Part shown: positions 33,201 through 45,165 of the stretch, in pieces | How positions within the stretch are numbered: position 1 is the first letter of the stretch | How the letters are laid out: every line of letters begins with the position of its first letter | Assembly (NCBI GenBank): GCA_035578905.1 | Contig: JAQJVL010000113.1 | Coordinates: forward strand, 248,001 to 312,000 | Direction: 5' to 3' | Origin: Stictocephala bisonia | Lineage: Eukaryota; Arthropoda; Insecta; Hemiptera; Membracidae | DNA: 64,000 bases | Notes under the pieces: model-generated | Database searches by the model: none | Told to the model about the DNA's origin: nothing | The model's input: only the letters and a program-made list of their open reading frames with translations | Position numbers and translations under genes: made by a program

Positions 33201-34150
33201 GGATAAGGGAGACAAAGGTAGTTGGACATTTGCCATCATTACGTAAAAAATACCAATCACGACGTTTGATTTGGTAAAACCCAAATCTCTTTCAAGTGCA
33301 AAAAACTAAATTACTTCTACACAAACATGTTATAAAACTACTTTCTTAAACTAATAAACTTATCTACATTAATAACTATCTACATTTTAACCTAGAACCT
33401 AGAATGGGGACAACAAAATGAACTTCTACTAAATATACAAAATGTTAACAGGGTAAAATTAATATAACTAATTAGAAGTTGCCTAGGCCTGAAAAAATGT
33501 TAAAACAATTAAATTAATATTTCAATCATACTAAAATGAGATACAATAACAAAGCATAAATATATGGTACCTGAAAAGATGGTCGAAAGACTTGGTCTTT
33601 TTTGTAATATTTGATTATTGTAGTGTTGTATTCATATTAACTGTTTGTCTTTTCAGGTTAAATGTAAATGTAATAGTTATTTAAGTAATATTTAATTTAG
33701 ATAGATGTAGTCTCAGTCCTTCCGAGTCAAATATATCATTTTTGTGCATGCTTAATGTTATTTTAAATTAATAGTGTTTTTCAGGTACCGTATATTATGC
33801 TTAGTTATTGAATTCTCATTTTAATATGATTGAAATATTATTTAATTGTGTTTTAACATTTTTTTCAGACCTAGGCAGCTCCTAATTATTTATATTAATT
33901 TTACCCAGTTTACATTTTGTACATATAGTAGAAGTTTTGTTGTCCCCATTCTAGGATCTAGGTTAAAATGTAGATAATTAATGTAGATAAGTTTATTAGT
34001 TTAAGAACGTAGTTTTATAACATGTTTGTGTAGATGTAATTTAGTTTTTAGCACTTGAAAGATATGTGGGTTTTACCAAATCGAAACGTCGTGATTGGTA
34101 TTTTTCACGTAATGATGGCAAATGTCCAACTACCTTTGTCTTCCTCATAT
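33201..34150. mobile_element. Fold-back element, 950 bp, arms of about 375 bp
   Basis: The left arm (33201-33577) and right arm (33777-34150) are inverted copies: GACAAAGGTAGTTGGACATT at 33211 pairs with AATGTCCAACTACCTTTGTC ending at 34140, and GGTACCTGAAAA (33566) pairs with TTTTTCAGGTACC (33776). Loop of about 200 bp. Arms roughly 85-90% identical by eye. No coding sequence and no TSD identified. Confidence 0.9.
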
Positions 34151-35378
34151 CTTAATCAGATTCATTTTGTATTTCTGTTATGATTTTCCGACGAAAATAT
34201 TTTTTGTAAAATTTGGATTTTATCATGTTATCAAATATTGTCAATACTTAATGGACATATTATATTTGAGTTATAACTTGTTAAGAAGACTAATGATGTA
34301 AAAGTAATGAAGGGACTTCAAGGTTCGAGCTCTGCCGGAGTTCACCAGCTTAGGGTCAATTGTTTTTCCCTAGAGGGCTAGTTAGATTTTAATTATTTTA
34401 ATGCTTTTAAAATTTTTAAATAAAGTTAAAAGGGTTTCCGCTCAAAGTTGAAAAACGCTACTTTGAGTTTTAATTACTTATAATGAAATATTTATTACCA
34501 TAAATTTGTATTTAAGGACAAGAATAAATTATTAATGAGGAATGCTTTCCACAGTTGGAAGGAGATGAGAATTCTTTAGTCATTAAACATTTCCCTCTTT
34601 TAAAAATATATGACATAAAGTAATCTGTTATTACTTATGAACTGTGTACAATATAACAAATCACATATACAGCAAGTGTATTAACAAGGGTTTTAAAGTA
34701 AACTACTGAAATGGGACTTATACTTAATCTCTGTAATTATTTGACAATCCAAATAGGCAAATTCAAGATAACATAATAACTCCACTATTGCTTATTTTAT
34801 TAAGAGTCCAAAACATTTAATCTAGTACAATTTTTAATCTTTGATAATTAAATTGACTGGTTGTGCATTTTCATGAAACTCAAATCTATATGTGAGAATA
34901 AGAAATTTTATCGAATCTTGTTGAAAAGTACATTGCAAAGTATGATATTCACTGGTGATTTTCAGTCATTAACATAGAGTTATTCACTCTAATATTCAGA
35001 CAACAATGTTACAATGGCTGCAGTTATGTAAACACACCTATTAATTGCATATTTCCCAAAATGGCTTTTCAAAATTCGACTATCAATAAATTATCAAAAT
35101 TTACATAAATGGTTTTTATACAAATTTTAAAACATTTGTAAAATTTCCTACATATTAGAAATGTTTTTAACTTGTTCCATTTTATTCGAGTACATTTTAT
35201 TTTTTTTTTTTTAACCGCGCCATGTTTTATAAACCGTTCAATTATTGATACGACTTAAAAAAACTCTGACAGTTACACCACTTGTAGTAACAATGTTAAC
35301 AAAAGTATCAAACCACTCCAAATTTCATTCTATGTTGGACAAATATGATTTATTCTTCAACTCTTCAACATGCGTAAA
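34151..35378. other. Unassigned A+T-rich region
   Basis: No gene or repeat family recognised. T run at about 35200. Confidence 0.55.
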
Positions 35379-36570
35379 GCCATCCCTTAGCTAACAAGTG
35401 TGTAGCGAGGCCGTATATCTCGGCGTCCCCTGATGACAGATTTACCAATACACATTCAATCCCTAGAGCCGCTTATGTGGTTTAGTTTAACTGTAGGTCT
35501 GATGTGTGGACCATGAGTAAATCACAGCCATCCCTTAGCTAGTAGGTGTGTAGCGAGGCCGTATATCTCGGCGTCCCCTGATGACAGATTTACCAATACA
35601 CTTTCAATCCCTAGAGCCGCTTATGTGGTTTAGTTTAACTGTAGGTCTGATGTGTGGACCATGAGTAAATCACAGCCATCCCTTAGCTAGCAGGTGTGTA
35701 GCGAGGCCGTATATCTCGGCGTCCCCTGATGACAGATTTACCAATACACTTTCAATCCCTAGAGCCGCTTATGTGGTTTAGTTTAACTGTAGGTCTGATG
35801 TGTGGACCATGAGTAAATCACAGCCATCCCTTAGCTAACAAGTGTGTAGCGAGGCCGTATATATCGGCGTCCCCTGATGACAGATTTACCAATAGGCTAC
35901 ACATTCAATCCCTAGAGCCGCTTATGTGGTTTAGTTTAACTGTAGGCCTGATGTGTGGACCATGAGTAAATCACAGCCATCCCTTAGCTAGCAGGTGTGT
36001 AGCGAGGCCGTATATCTCGGCGTCCCCTGATGACAGATTTACCAATACACATTCAATCCCTAGAGCCGCTTATGTGGTTTAGTTTAACTGTAGGTCTGAC
36101 GTGTGGACCATGAGTAAATCACAGCCATCCCTTAGCTAGCAGGTGTGTAGCGAGGCCGTATATCTCGGCGTCCCCTGATGACAGATTTACCAATACACAT
36201 TCAATCCCTAGAGCCGCTTATGTGGTTTAGTTTAACTGTAGGTCTGATGTGTGGACCATGAGTAAATCACAGCCATCCCTTAGCTAGCAGGTGTGTAGCG
36301 AGGCCGTATATCTCGCCGTCCCTGATGACAGATTTACCAATAGGCTACACATTCAATCCCTAGAGCCGCTTATGTGGTTAAGTTCAGCTGTTGGTCTGAT
36401 GTGTGGACCATTAGTAAATCACAGCCATCCCTTACCTAGCAGGTGTGTAGTGAGGCCGTATATCTCGGCGTCCCTTGATGACAGATTTACCAATAGGCTA
36501 CACATTCAATCCCTAGAGCCGCTTATGTGGTTTAGTTCAACTCTTGGCTGAACTAACTGAAGGTCGGACG
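35379..36570 (+). repeat. 148-bp satellite, 8 copies
   Basis: GCCATCCCTTAGCTA starts at 35379, 35527, 35675, 35823, 35976, 36124, 36272 and 36424. The common period is 148; three copies have a 4-5-bp GGCTA insertion (ACCAATAGGCTACACATTC). The unit is G+C-richer than its surroundings and contains GCGAGGCCGTATATCTCGGC, a near-palindrome. The last copies are the most diverged. The 86-codon frame at 36291 is an artefact. Confidence 0.97.
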
Positions 36571-37290
36571 CGTGGACCTTGTTTTAACATATTCACTTTC
36601 TACTCTCATAATTCATAGACAAATTGTCCTTCCTAGTTTGGAAAAATAAATTTCACTCTAACAGGTTCTAGTGCTGTTTTTCATTATTTTGACAAACTTT
36701 TTAAATCTAGCCCTTGTCACTTGAAATCTTATAATTAAAAAAAGAAATCATGCACTTTCTCTGTATGATATATGATAATTTTAATTTCATCATGAATTCT
36801 AAATTTATTTAAGACTAGGGGTATATATATTATTAGTTTTATCTAATTATTTAATAATTAGTGATTTGCCCTAGTTGAGAATGTTTTAATATTGCTGTTA
36901 TAACTCAATGAACAAAGATATTTATCAGTAAGTCTAGTTTTTTGTAAGCCGAAAGTCATTCATAATCTATTCAAAATAATTCGACATTCTATTCGTGCTC
37001 AAATGAAAGTTTATTTTCAATCACCACTGCTTTGTATCATTGCCTTAATAGAATTTCAAAAAGGTTTTCCGAAATCTATGCAATAAAATTAAATAATTCA
37101 TTACGTATTTAATATATTAACAAGGCTATATTTTTTTAAACTATGGAACTAAAGAAAGCAATAAATAGCTAGGCATGTATATTAATGCTACATGTTCGAT
37201 CTAATTTAATGAGTTGTTGTTGACGATTTTCGTTAAATTATGGGGAAACACAACAGCGATAATGGATGGCTGTGAAAGAGTAAGTGTATA
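36571..37290. other. Unassigned A+T-rich spacer
   Basis: No gene or repeat recognised. Confidence 0.5.
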
Positions 37291-37299
37291 TGATCTTAC

Positions 37300-37585
37300 T
37301 CATTAATTGGTCGGTAGCGTAGTTGGTTCAATTCCAGCTTCATGTGCTAAAGGTTGTCAGTTCGATCCAAATCAGAGTCAATACATTTTGAGAAGGATCA
37401 GCTGATAATCACCGGCTGTTCATTTGTCATTGGGCTATTAATTAATGACACTTTCTAAGGAATAGTCGGCCTTAGTTTGTAACAATGACTACATTCGCAC
37501 ATCTACACTCATCACACTCATTCGAAATCCATATTCGCCCATATCGTGACGATCGGCGTCTTAGGAATAAATAAATAAATAAGTT
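37300..37585 (+). mobile_element. tRNA-derived SINE (family 1)
   Basis: The head TTGGTCGGTAGCGTAGTTGG is box A-like and GTCAGTTCGATCC is box B at about 37358-37370. The body has GGATCAGCTGATAATCACCG, ATTGGGCTATTAATTAATGA, GAATAGTCGGCC and CACTCATTCGAAATCCATAT, ending in CGATCGGCGTC and an (AAATA)n tail (about 37566-37584). Close relatives at 56765-57020 and 2366-2835, with a partial tail at 60345-60450. Transcribed by pol III when active; mobilised by a partner LINE. Confidence 0.85.
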
Positions 37586-38524
37586 TGCAAATTATTTTAA
37601 TCGTAACATTTCTTAACATCGATCCAGTTGCCTCTCTCAAAATAATGTTTCTCCAATTAGTTTAGTAAACAAGGCGAACATGTTTTATACAAATCTTCCA
37701 TGTACTATACTATCGTTGCCATCAGTCGTTAAATGTATAATAAATTAAGATTTAAAAGTCTTCATGTTAACAAAAATATATTGATTACCAATATATAATA
37801 GATAAAAAGTAATATTAAACCGCTTACATCTTGGATTTTTAATTGCTTCAGAAAACTTTATAAGTACTGAATCTGTTCAACCAGTGATAAATTGTTCTCA
37901 ATTCTAACTTTGTTTCTTCGCCGTCCAGATTACATGTTTGCTTTCTAAAAGCCACTTACAATAGTTTTTAATTGCTTTTCTAATCAGCTCAAATAACAAA
38001 CATATCTCTGTAAATATTAACACTGAACGCTCAATCACTCATCACTAATTCTCCAACTTCCATGTAGGTAGAGAGCAGATATTTTGTAGGTTGTTTCTTT
38101 AGGTTTTAAATAAGACAAATATAGTATTTTTATCTTGATAAACTACTCATAAGGGGTAGAAACCGCCCCTAAAAGATTTTTTCATAAGGATGACTTTGGG
38201 TTGATTTTAGTAAATTAATAACACCTGTTTGGTAAATAAATAAACATTTTTATTTTGTATTTTTGACATTGTACTATTGATCCCACATAACAAAGTTAAT
38301 CTGTGAATGGTGCATTTTTAATATTACACCATGAGTTTAATCTTCAGTTGTTCACTTTAAAAAAAAAACAGATGAAATAATGCGTTTGAAATAGGCTAAT
38401 AAATACCATTGAGTGCTATAAATAGGTAGAAACGCAGGTAGTGTGAGTGAGATACTGTAAGTAAACTTGATATTGTGATTTTACGTTATACAGTTAATCT
38501 ACTTATTTGCAGTCAAAAGTCTCA
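37586..38524. other. Unassigned A+T-rich spacer
   Basis: No gene or repeat recognised. Confidence 0.5.
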
Positions 38525-38605
38525 TACCGAGGCCGAAGATCGAGGTGTATCGCGCGCAGCGAGCGCCGGGATTGGCACGCGAAGCGTGCAGGGTGTCCTC
38601 CTAGT
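38525..38605. repeat. GC-rich quasi-palindromic island
   Basis: ACCGAGGCCGAAGATCGAGG and CGCGCGCAGCGAGCGCC, then GGCACGCGAAGCGTGC, a near-perfect hairpin. The style (CGAGGCCGNAGNCCGAG, GCGAAGCG) matches islands at 53.1-53.4 kb and in the giant element's arms (9272-9297, 10199-10222). Probably a fragment of a mobile repeat family. Confidence 0.55.
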
Positions 38606-40934
38606 TTAGTATAAAACATATTGATGAAGTTCGTTTGCAAATTGTATCTTAGTATTAGACTCCACAACCTATGACGTCATAGTTTTCCTCGCGTGACAAA
38701 CGAAGGTTACATTATTTACGAGAGATGGAGATTTATTACCCTTACCAATGGACTTAGGAGATTTAGTATCCACATTTATCTTATGTCCTTTCAATGTACC
38801 AGTTTTGTGTTGTAGCACCTTGCCTATTGTGTATGCAGTGGTTTACCCCACTCTATATTGTCACAACATTTATCCCAACTATTGACTTTATAGTGTCCCC
38901 AACCATAGTCATGGATGTTCGTGGTTCTCTACCGCAATACATTAAAAAATTATTATTTATTTCGACTATAGTTTATATTATTAACATTGATCTTCATTAG
39001 AATATAGTTATATATCTGCCATCAAATACAAATCATCGTACCTGTATCCTTTGGAAAACAAAATATTTACTTTCATGATAAATCATGCAACTTCAATACT
39101 ATTCGTCCATTTTTTATATTTATAAATTCACTATTTATATCAAGTTGTTTCATTGAAAGTTTAAAACCACTTTTGTTACTTGCAAGTAACAAAACCAAAT
39201 TCTTTATTTAAACTAGTACTGAATAATTCCAATTCATGACAACTTAGGAATTGGATCAAGAGCGTTTTGAAGAGTAGATTATTTTCTTGTATAACCTTCT
39301 AAACATTGGGTTTGATGAAATATTATTAAAAGTTCCAGGCATGAATAAACCTTGTTTTAAAATTTTATTTTATTTTTCAAAATACACCTTACAAACATTT
39401 AAATTGTTGAAAAAATTATGAACACGAATAACTGTTACGTGAAATAATTATTATTTAGCTCCATAACATAAGAACAGATAAATAATGTTATTTCATCTTC
39501 GATTGCGTAAATTTTAATATAAAACTACGCATTATTTTATGTGTCAAGTGCGCGCGTTGATGTCACTGGAGAGGACACACGAGTGCACTTTCTAATCCTC
39601 TGGAGTGCGTACGTTAGTTTATTAATCTTTTAAAAATATGGGCTCACTCTATAGTGGTCACTTATATCTTAAAAGAAAGGTTGTGAAATTGTAAATGGTG
39701 AGCTCATCCCATTAATATTGATAGACTGCTTAGTGTTAACTTTTACTTATTATATCTTAGACTAAAACAAGATAGCGAGAAGTTCTTCAAATATTTCAGA
39801 ATTTCTTTTTTTACTACCTATTCAAATGTTATTCGATAGTTAAAATTTGTATTGCCATTTATTTTAATACTTTGGATAACTTAATTATTTATATTACGTT
39901 CAAATTGTATGTCCGGTTTTAAAAAAGCACAATGTTTCGTCTGATATGTCAGTAAATTATTTCAATAATGTATACTCAGCGAGAGTTTAAATATTGTTGT
40001 TGTCATATGTAACTTTACTACCAAGTAATTTCTACTCCCCTACTATTGGTAACCTATCAGACAGTTTATATAGCATATAGTGTTACATCATTATAAATGA
40101 GTGGTTGAGAAGGATCAAAACGTCCTATTTCACCTTGTTTGTTGACACAAATTCTACTCATAAACTTTAAATTACAAGCCAATTATTACGACCTCAAAGA
40201 GCCTGGTTCAAACGCCTAATTACACAAACATTGAGCCTCCCTTTTATGTGCCTAAACAAACATTCACAAACTCTAGTAATCACCCATAGTCTATCATATG
40301 GCAATTATGTTGGATTATTATTAATTATTTAAAAATTATACTGATCGGAAAATAGTACGTTATGTACTGTGAATACAAAAAAAGCACTGATATTACAAAT
40401 AGGTTCAAAGAAAAGACATCTAAATAAAAATGAGACAAACTCGAAGATTTGTAACTCCTTTAAAACCAATTTGAATATGGCTCGTTCATTTTTGTAAAAA
40501 AATAAGTTCGTATAAGACTTTTCTCAACAGAACACAGTAACTATCAACAGTAACTGCGTTCCTCCCTGTGCGGGTACCTCCGTACCTCTAGTCCAAGGTT
40601 CTTTACAGGAGAGACTAGAATGGCAGTTGATTGCCTGTATGTGATGCCAGAACTTTCTCGAAATGGCGCCCAGGAAGACTTAGATCCCCTTCCAAAAGCA
40701 TCTTGAATAACACATCTGGAAACATCTAGACTCGCAGTGGCACTTTATTAAAAGGACCAAAAAGCAACCAGAGTCAGTTCAGTGGAAGAGTGTCTTCATC
40801 CTGAAGTGAAAGTGACAGTCAAGTGAGAGTGTTCACGAACAGTGACAGATATTTTGCAAACACTAACTCAAGTGTGATAAGTGGCATTACTTATTGTAAA
40901 TAATCTTTGATATGTAGTAAAATCTTAAACCACA
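38606..40934. other. Unassigned region
   Basis: Mostly A+T-rich without a supported gene. A G+C-richer patch at 40555-40800 shows no recognisable frame or pol III box. Small frames (e.g. 38794-39000) lack features. Confidence 0.5.
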
Positions 40935-41255
40935 AGAAACATTTATTGTTGTTGGACTATATTGTTGTAATGGGTTAAAATTATACAATTCACTGCCGAT
41001 CGACCTAAAATTTTAACAAAATATCAATCGTTTTGGGAGATCATTGAAGCAAATATTGCTTGCCCAGTGCCAATATAGCGTCCGGGATTTTTCTTTTAGT
41101 ACAAATAATTGTATTTCAATTAGTTGTTATTCTATCTATTATTCTTTGTATTTGTTTGAATAAAACTTAGAATACGTTTCCAATGTAAATATGACGCTGT
41201 TATGCAGATATATCTGTCCAAATAAAGAATGTTTTGAGTTTGAGTTGAGTAGTTT
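40935..41255 (+). pseudogene. 5'-truncated non-LTR retrotransposon 3' end (Jockey-like)
   Basis: The C-terminal RT-associated motif GLKLYNSLPIDLK is readable at about 40970-41010, with the frame continuing to a stop at about 41078. A 3' UTR follows with TATCTGTCCAAATAAAGAAT and a GAGTTTGAGTTGAGT tail at about 41235-41252. The upstream edge is abrupt, as expected for incomplete target-primed reverse transcription. Confidence 0.75.
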
Positions 41256-42170
41256 GCGTGCCAAAACATACAAAAATTTTACTTACAATACATTCAATAA
41301 ACAATTTTTTAGTGATTTATTATTTTTACAGTATAAGCACTTTTTTATATAAAACAGTAATTACATATATCAGTAGATAGTAAAATAGTTTTAAAACTCT
41401 TATTAATCGATGTGATAAAATAGCGTTTATTTTAGTCACTTCAAAAGTGACAATGTAGCATCAGTGAGTTTCTCTATGAATCACTATAATATCAATTCGA
41501 TCAATTGTTTGACCACTCTTATGTTGTAACCATGTTGTACCCATAAATTGATTGCACATTGAGATAGTGAGACTCGATCGAACTGCGTGGTTTGGGAAAC
41601 ATACCCGCGGTAATTAAAACGTGTCGCTGTGGAAAGTTGAGGAGAGTGAGTGGGAAAGCTGATTTATTAGGAACTGGATGACAACGACCCGAACTCACGT
41701 GGGGTCAGACCATTTACAGGTTCATAGTTTACTATACATAAGCTATTGTATTTGTATTTGTAACCAGAATCCATGATAAAAATTGTATTTATTTAAAATG
41801 TCATAACGATTCTCCCAAAACTATATCCTGATCACCTAAAAAGGTGTTTGCTACTTTTGATCAGAGAAAAAAAATAGAGGTCACTTTTTATGACTGTTTT
41901 ATACAACTAAAAATGTACGTCTTTATACAACTATTGCAATAATTACTGCATTCATCCCTGAGGATTGGGAGGAATAAGGGAGACATTAACAAGATGCTGA
42001 CTCTGCCATTGCATGGAAAAGTGGATAAATAAACATTCTACACAGGAACTCGACTCACATTTAGCGCACTATTTGATCTGACCAATGTATCTTTCTTCTC
42101 AGTAATAAGGTTTAATGAGTTTTCAAAATGTTTTTAATAGTTTTGAAAAATATCAGCCAATCAAAATCCT
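41256..42170. other. Unassigned region
   Basis: No supported gene. A G+C-richer patch at 41570-41720 is not assigned. Confidence 0.5.
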
Positions 42171-42173
42171 GTC

Positions 42174-42640
42174 GTGTGTGTTATAAATGGTTATAGAAAA
42201 TTACCTAAAAATAATATCCCCTATTCCCAACACTTTTATGAATCAATCTGGTTTCAGACTGAACGTAGTGGTTGTGACAGTTTAACGACACTAGTTTGGG
42301 TTAGGTTTTCTCAGAAAATAAAAACTTGGATAACCTTTAATAGATCTCACCCCAGCTTAGAAGATTATGACAATAGTTTGGAGAAAATGTCTCACAGTAA
42401 AGTTTTGTAGTCTGATTGAACTTTCTTTCGGTTGCTGTAAATCTTTATGATAACTGACTAAAGTATGCACTCTAGTCAACTAAATGACAACTCGGCATCC
42501 CACCTGGACCCGTAATCGTTCGTCTGCTGTTCAATATTCACACTGGTGATATCTCAGGTCTATAATCACAAAATATTTATGCCAATGATATTATATCAGC
42601 CTATGAACATACACGTTAATACCCGTAATAACTGACACTA
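42174..42640 (+). pseudogene. Decayed non-LTR reverse transcriptase, central part
   Basis: The open stretch 42174-42410 contains FYESIWFQTERSGCDSLTTL, matching the 'Q-x-G-F-R-x-x-R-S-x-x-x-x-L-x-x-L' block of non-LTR RTs. After a gap the active-site approach is readable in one frame as GIPPGPVIVRLLFNIHTGDI (about 42494-42553), the Q of PQG changed to P. After an in-frame stop comes YANDI (about 42580), the catalytic YADD box with its first Asp replaced by Asn. Clearly inactive. Later decayed sequence to about 43345 may belong to the same copy. Confidence 0.75.
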
Positions 42641-44030
42641 TCAACAGTTCTGCGGTTCTCGCAGAGTATTTTTTTACAACTTAGAATCTGTTTCCGAATC
42701 TCTTTAAAAAACAGGAGTAGCAAGTTTCTACCTTATCAGGCTGATCAAGACCCATTAAACAGTAAAGACCAACATTGATAGTCTTTAACACAATGAACAC
42801 CCTCATGGTAGTTAATCTAAATTATTCTCTCACCTTCAAAAGTCAGAAGTCGGCAGATAAACTAAAAGCAAGGACATTCACAGCATTTGGATGATATTGG
42901 GAAGCTAGCGCCTAAGCTTAAGACTTCAACCGAAGTGTTATTAGCCAGTGAATGAAATAGTTGGGTAATGGCTAGTGATAAAAATGAAACCACAGTGAAT
43001 CTCTCGTTACACATGACTCAAAGATTTGCTGATTTTCAACTTTCTCCGTTAGATGTTTGAAGACAAAGTTTTAGTGGGTATCATGTAGAGAGTTGAAGGC
43101 TGTCAGAGATATGAGCCAGGCGGCAAAAGGCAAAAGAGAGGAATCTTTTGATCCATTGGCCTCAAGCAATAAACTTGTCTGTGTTCGCCGGCCACAACAA
43201 AGCTTGCACACTTGTTGTCGAATGTAAACGATATTGTTCATGTGTGCAATGTAGTCAGATGCTTACTATTAAAAGTTTCAAGGATTGGAACTTCAACATT
43301 CTTAATAGATCGCCTTTATTTAAAGCATTTATTGCAGTGAAATAGCAATTGAATAGTAGGCGAACTCTTACTAAATTATTTCGTTAGCTAGACATAGCCT
43401 ACTAATAACGACGGCTATGAAGAAAATTACAAGTCAGAGGAACGTGAACGAAGAAAACAGTTGAAAGGGAAGAACCGAACGAATCACACATCGACAGACA
43501 AACGAAAACAAACATAGAAGACGGAGGGGATATCCCAGAGACAAAAGAAACAGCGCCATGGCATAAGTGTTACGCCCTACGAACCAACTCAAATAACCAT
43601 ATACAGGTACAAAAGTGGACCGCTTAAAATTTACTAAAATTTAGTTGTTGTTTGTTTATATCGACAAAGAGTAAATCAAAGATTAATTTTATAAGTAATC
43701 AAAAATATTTCATTTTACTGTTTTTTTATTATGACCATAAACTTACCATTCACTTCATATAAAACATTGATTATTATTTTTAAAAATACTCGGATTATTT
43801 TTCGCTAAAGCAAAAATACAGACATTCAAATGCGAGTGTTCATTATTCATTATTAATGAAAATATAAAATGTTCAATTATTTTCAAAACATTGTTTCAGT
43901 TTTAAAAAAAACCTCGTTCAGAATATCACTTTTGTTTTATGAATTACTTTAGTTGTACTAAAGCCATTTCTGTTAACTTTATTGGTATTGCCCGAGGCCT
44001 AAACAGATCATTATAAACATTCGTAATAGG
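42641..44030. other. Probable continuation of the decayed retroelement, then spacer
   Basis: 42641-43350 is less A+T-rich than the surroundings, and a 65-codon frame (43148-43345) lies at its end without a decisive motif. A purine-rich stretch at 43430-43560 is unassigned. 43600-44030 is A+T-rich spacer. Confidence 0.4.
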
Positions 44031-45165
44031 ATGTTATCACAGGATAACGGCGTCAAGCAACGTCGAGCGTGGCTGTTTGTTGGATGGCTAAGCGATGCTG
44101 GTACAGAGGGTAACGGCGTCAAGCAACGTCGAGCGTGGCTGTTTGTTGGATGGCTAAGCGATGCTGGTTCACAGGATAACGGCGTCAAGCAACGTCAAGC
44201 GTGGCTGTTCGTTGGATGGCTAAGCGATGCTGGTACAGAGGGTAACGGCGTCAAGCAACGTCGAGCGTGGGTGTTCTTTGGATGGCTAAGCGATGCTGGT
44301 ACAGAGGGTAACGGCGTCAATCAACGTCGAGCGTGGGTGTTCTTTGGATGGCTAAGCGATGCTGGTACAGAGGGTAACGGCGTCAATCAACGTCGAGCGT
44401 GGGTGTTCTTTGGATGGCTAAGCGATGCTGGTACAGAGGGTAACGGCGTCAAGCAACGTCGAGCGTGGCTGTTCGTTGGATGGTTAAGCGATGCTGGTAC
44501 AGAGGGTAACGGCGTCAAGCAACGTCGAGCGTGGCTGTTCGTTGGATGGCTAAGCGATGCTGGTTCATAGGATACGGCGTCAAGCAACGTCGAGCGTGGC
44601 TGTTCGTTGGATGGCCGAGCGATGCTGGTTCACAGGATAACGGCGTCAAGCAACGTTGAGCGTGGCTGTTCGTTGGATGGCCGAGCGATGCTGGTTCACA
44701 GGATAACGGCGTCAAGCAACGTTGAGCGTGGCTGTTCGTTGGATAGCCGAGCGATGCTGGTTCACAGGATAACGGCGTCAAGCAACGTTGAGCGTGGCTG
44801 TTCGTTGGATGGCCGAGCGATGCTGGTTCACAGGATAACGGCGTCAAGCAACGTTGAGCGTGGCTGTTCGTTGGATGGCCGAGCGATGCTGGTTCACAGG
44901 ATAACGGCGTCAAGCAACGTTGAGCGTGGCTGTTCGTTGGATGGCCGAGCGATGCTGGTTCACAGGATAACGGCGTCAAGCAACGTTGAGCGTGGCTGTT
45001 CGTTGGATGGCCGAGCGATGCTGGTTCACAGGATAACGGCGTCAAGCAACGTTGAGCGTGGCTGTTCGTTGAATGGCCGAGCGATGCTGGTTCACAGGAT
45101 AACGGCGTCAAGCAACGTTGAGCGTGGCTGTTCGTTGGATAGCCGAGCGATGCTGGTTCGCAGGT
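44031..45165 (+). repeat. 66-bp satellite, about 17 copies, two subfamilies
   Basis: The unit is GGATAACGGCGTCAAGCAAC-GT(C/T)GAGCG...GGCC/CTAA-GCGATGCTGGTT/A. Copies up to about 44560 form subfamily A (CAACGTCGAG, GGCTAAGCG, mostly GTACAGAGGGTAACGG). Copies from about 44570 form subfamily B (CAACGTTGAG, GGCCGAGCG, GTTCACAGGATAACGG). One unit near 44567 lacks a base. Because 66 is a multiple of 3, frames of 179-217 codons stay open on both strands; there is no start context, domain or flanking coding sequence. CpG density is high for this window. Confidence 0.97.
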
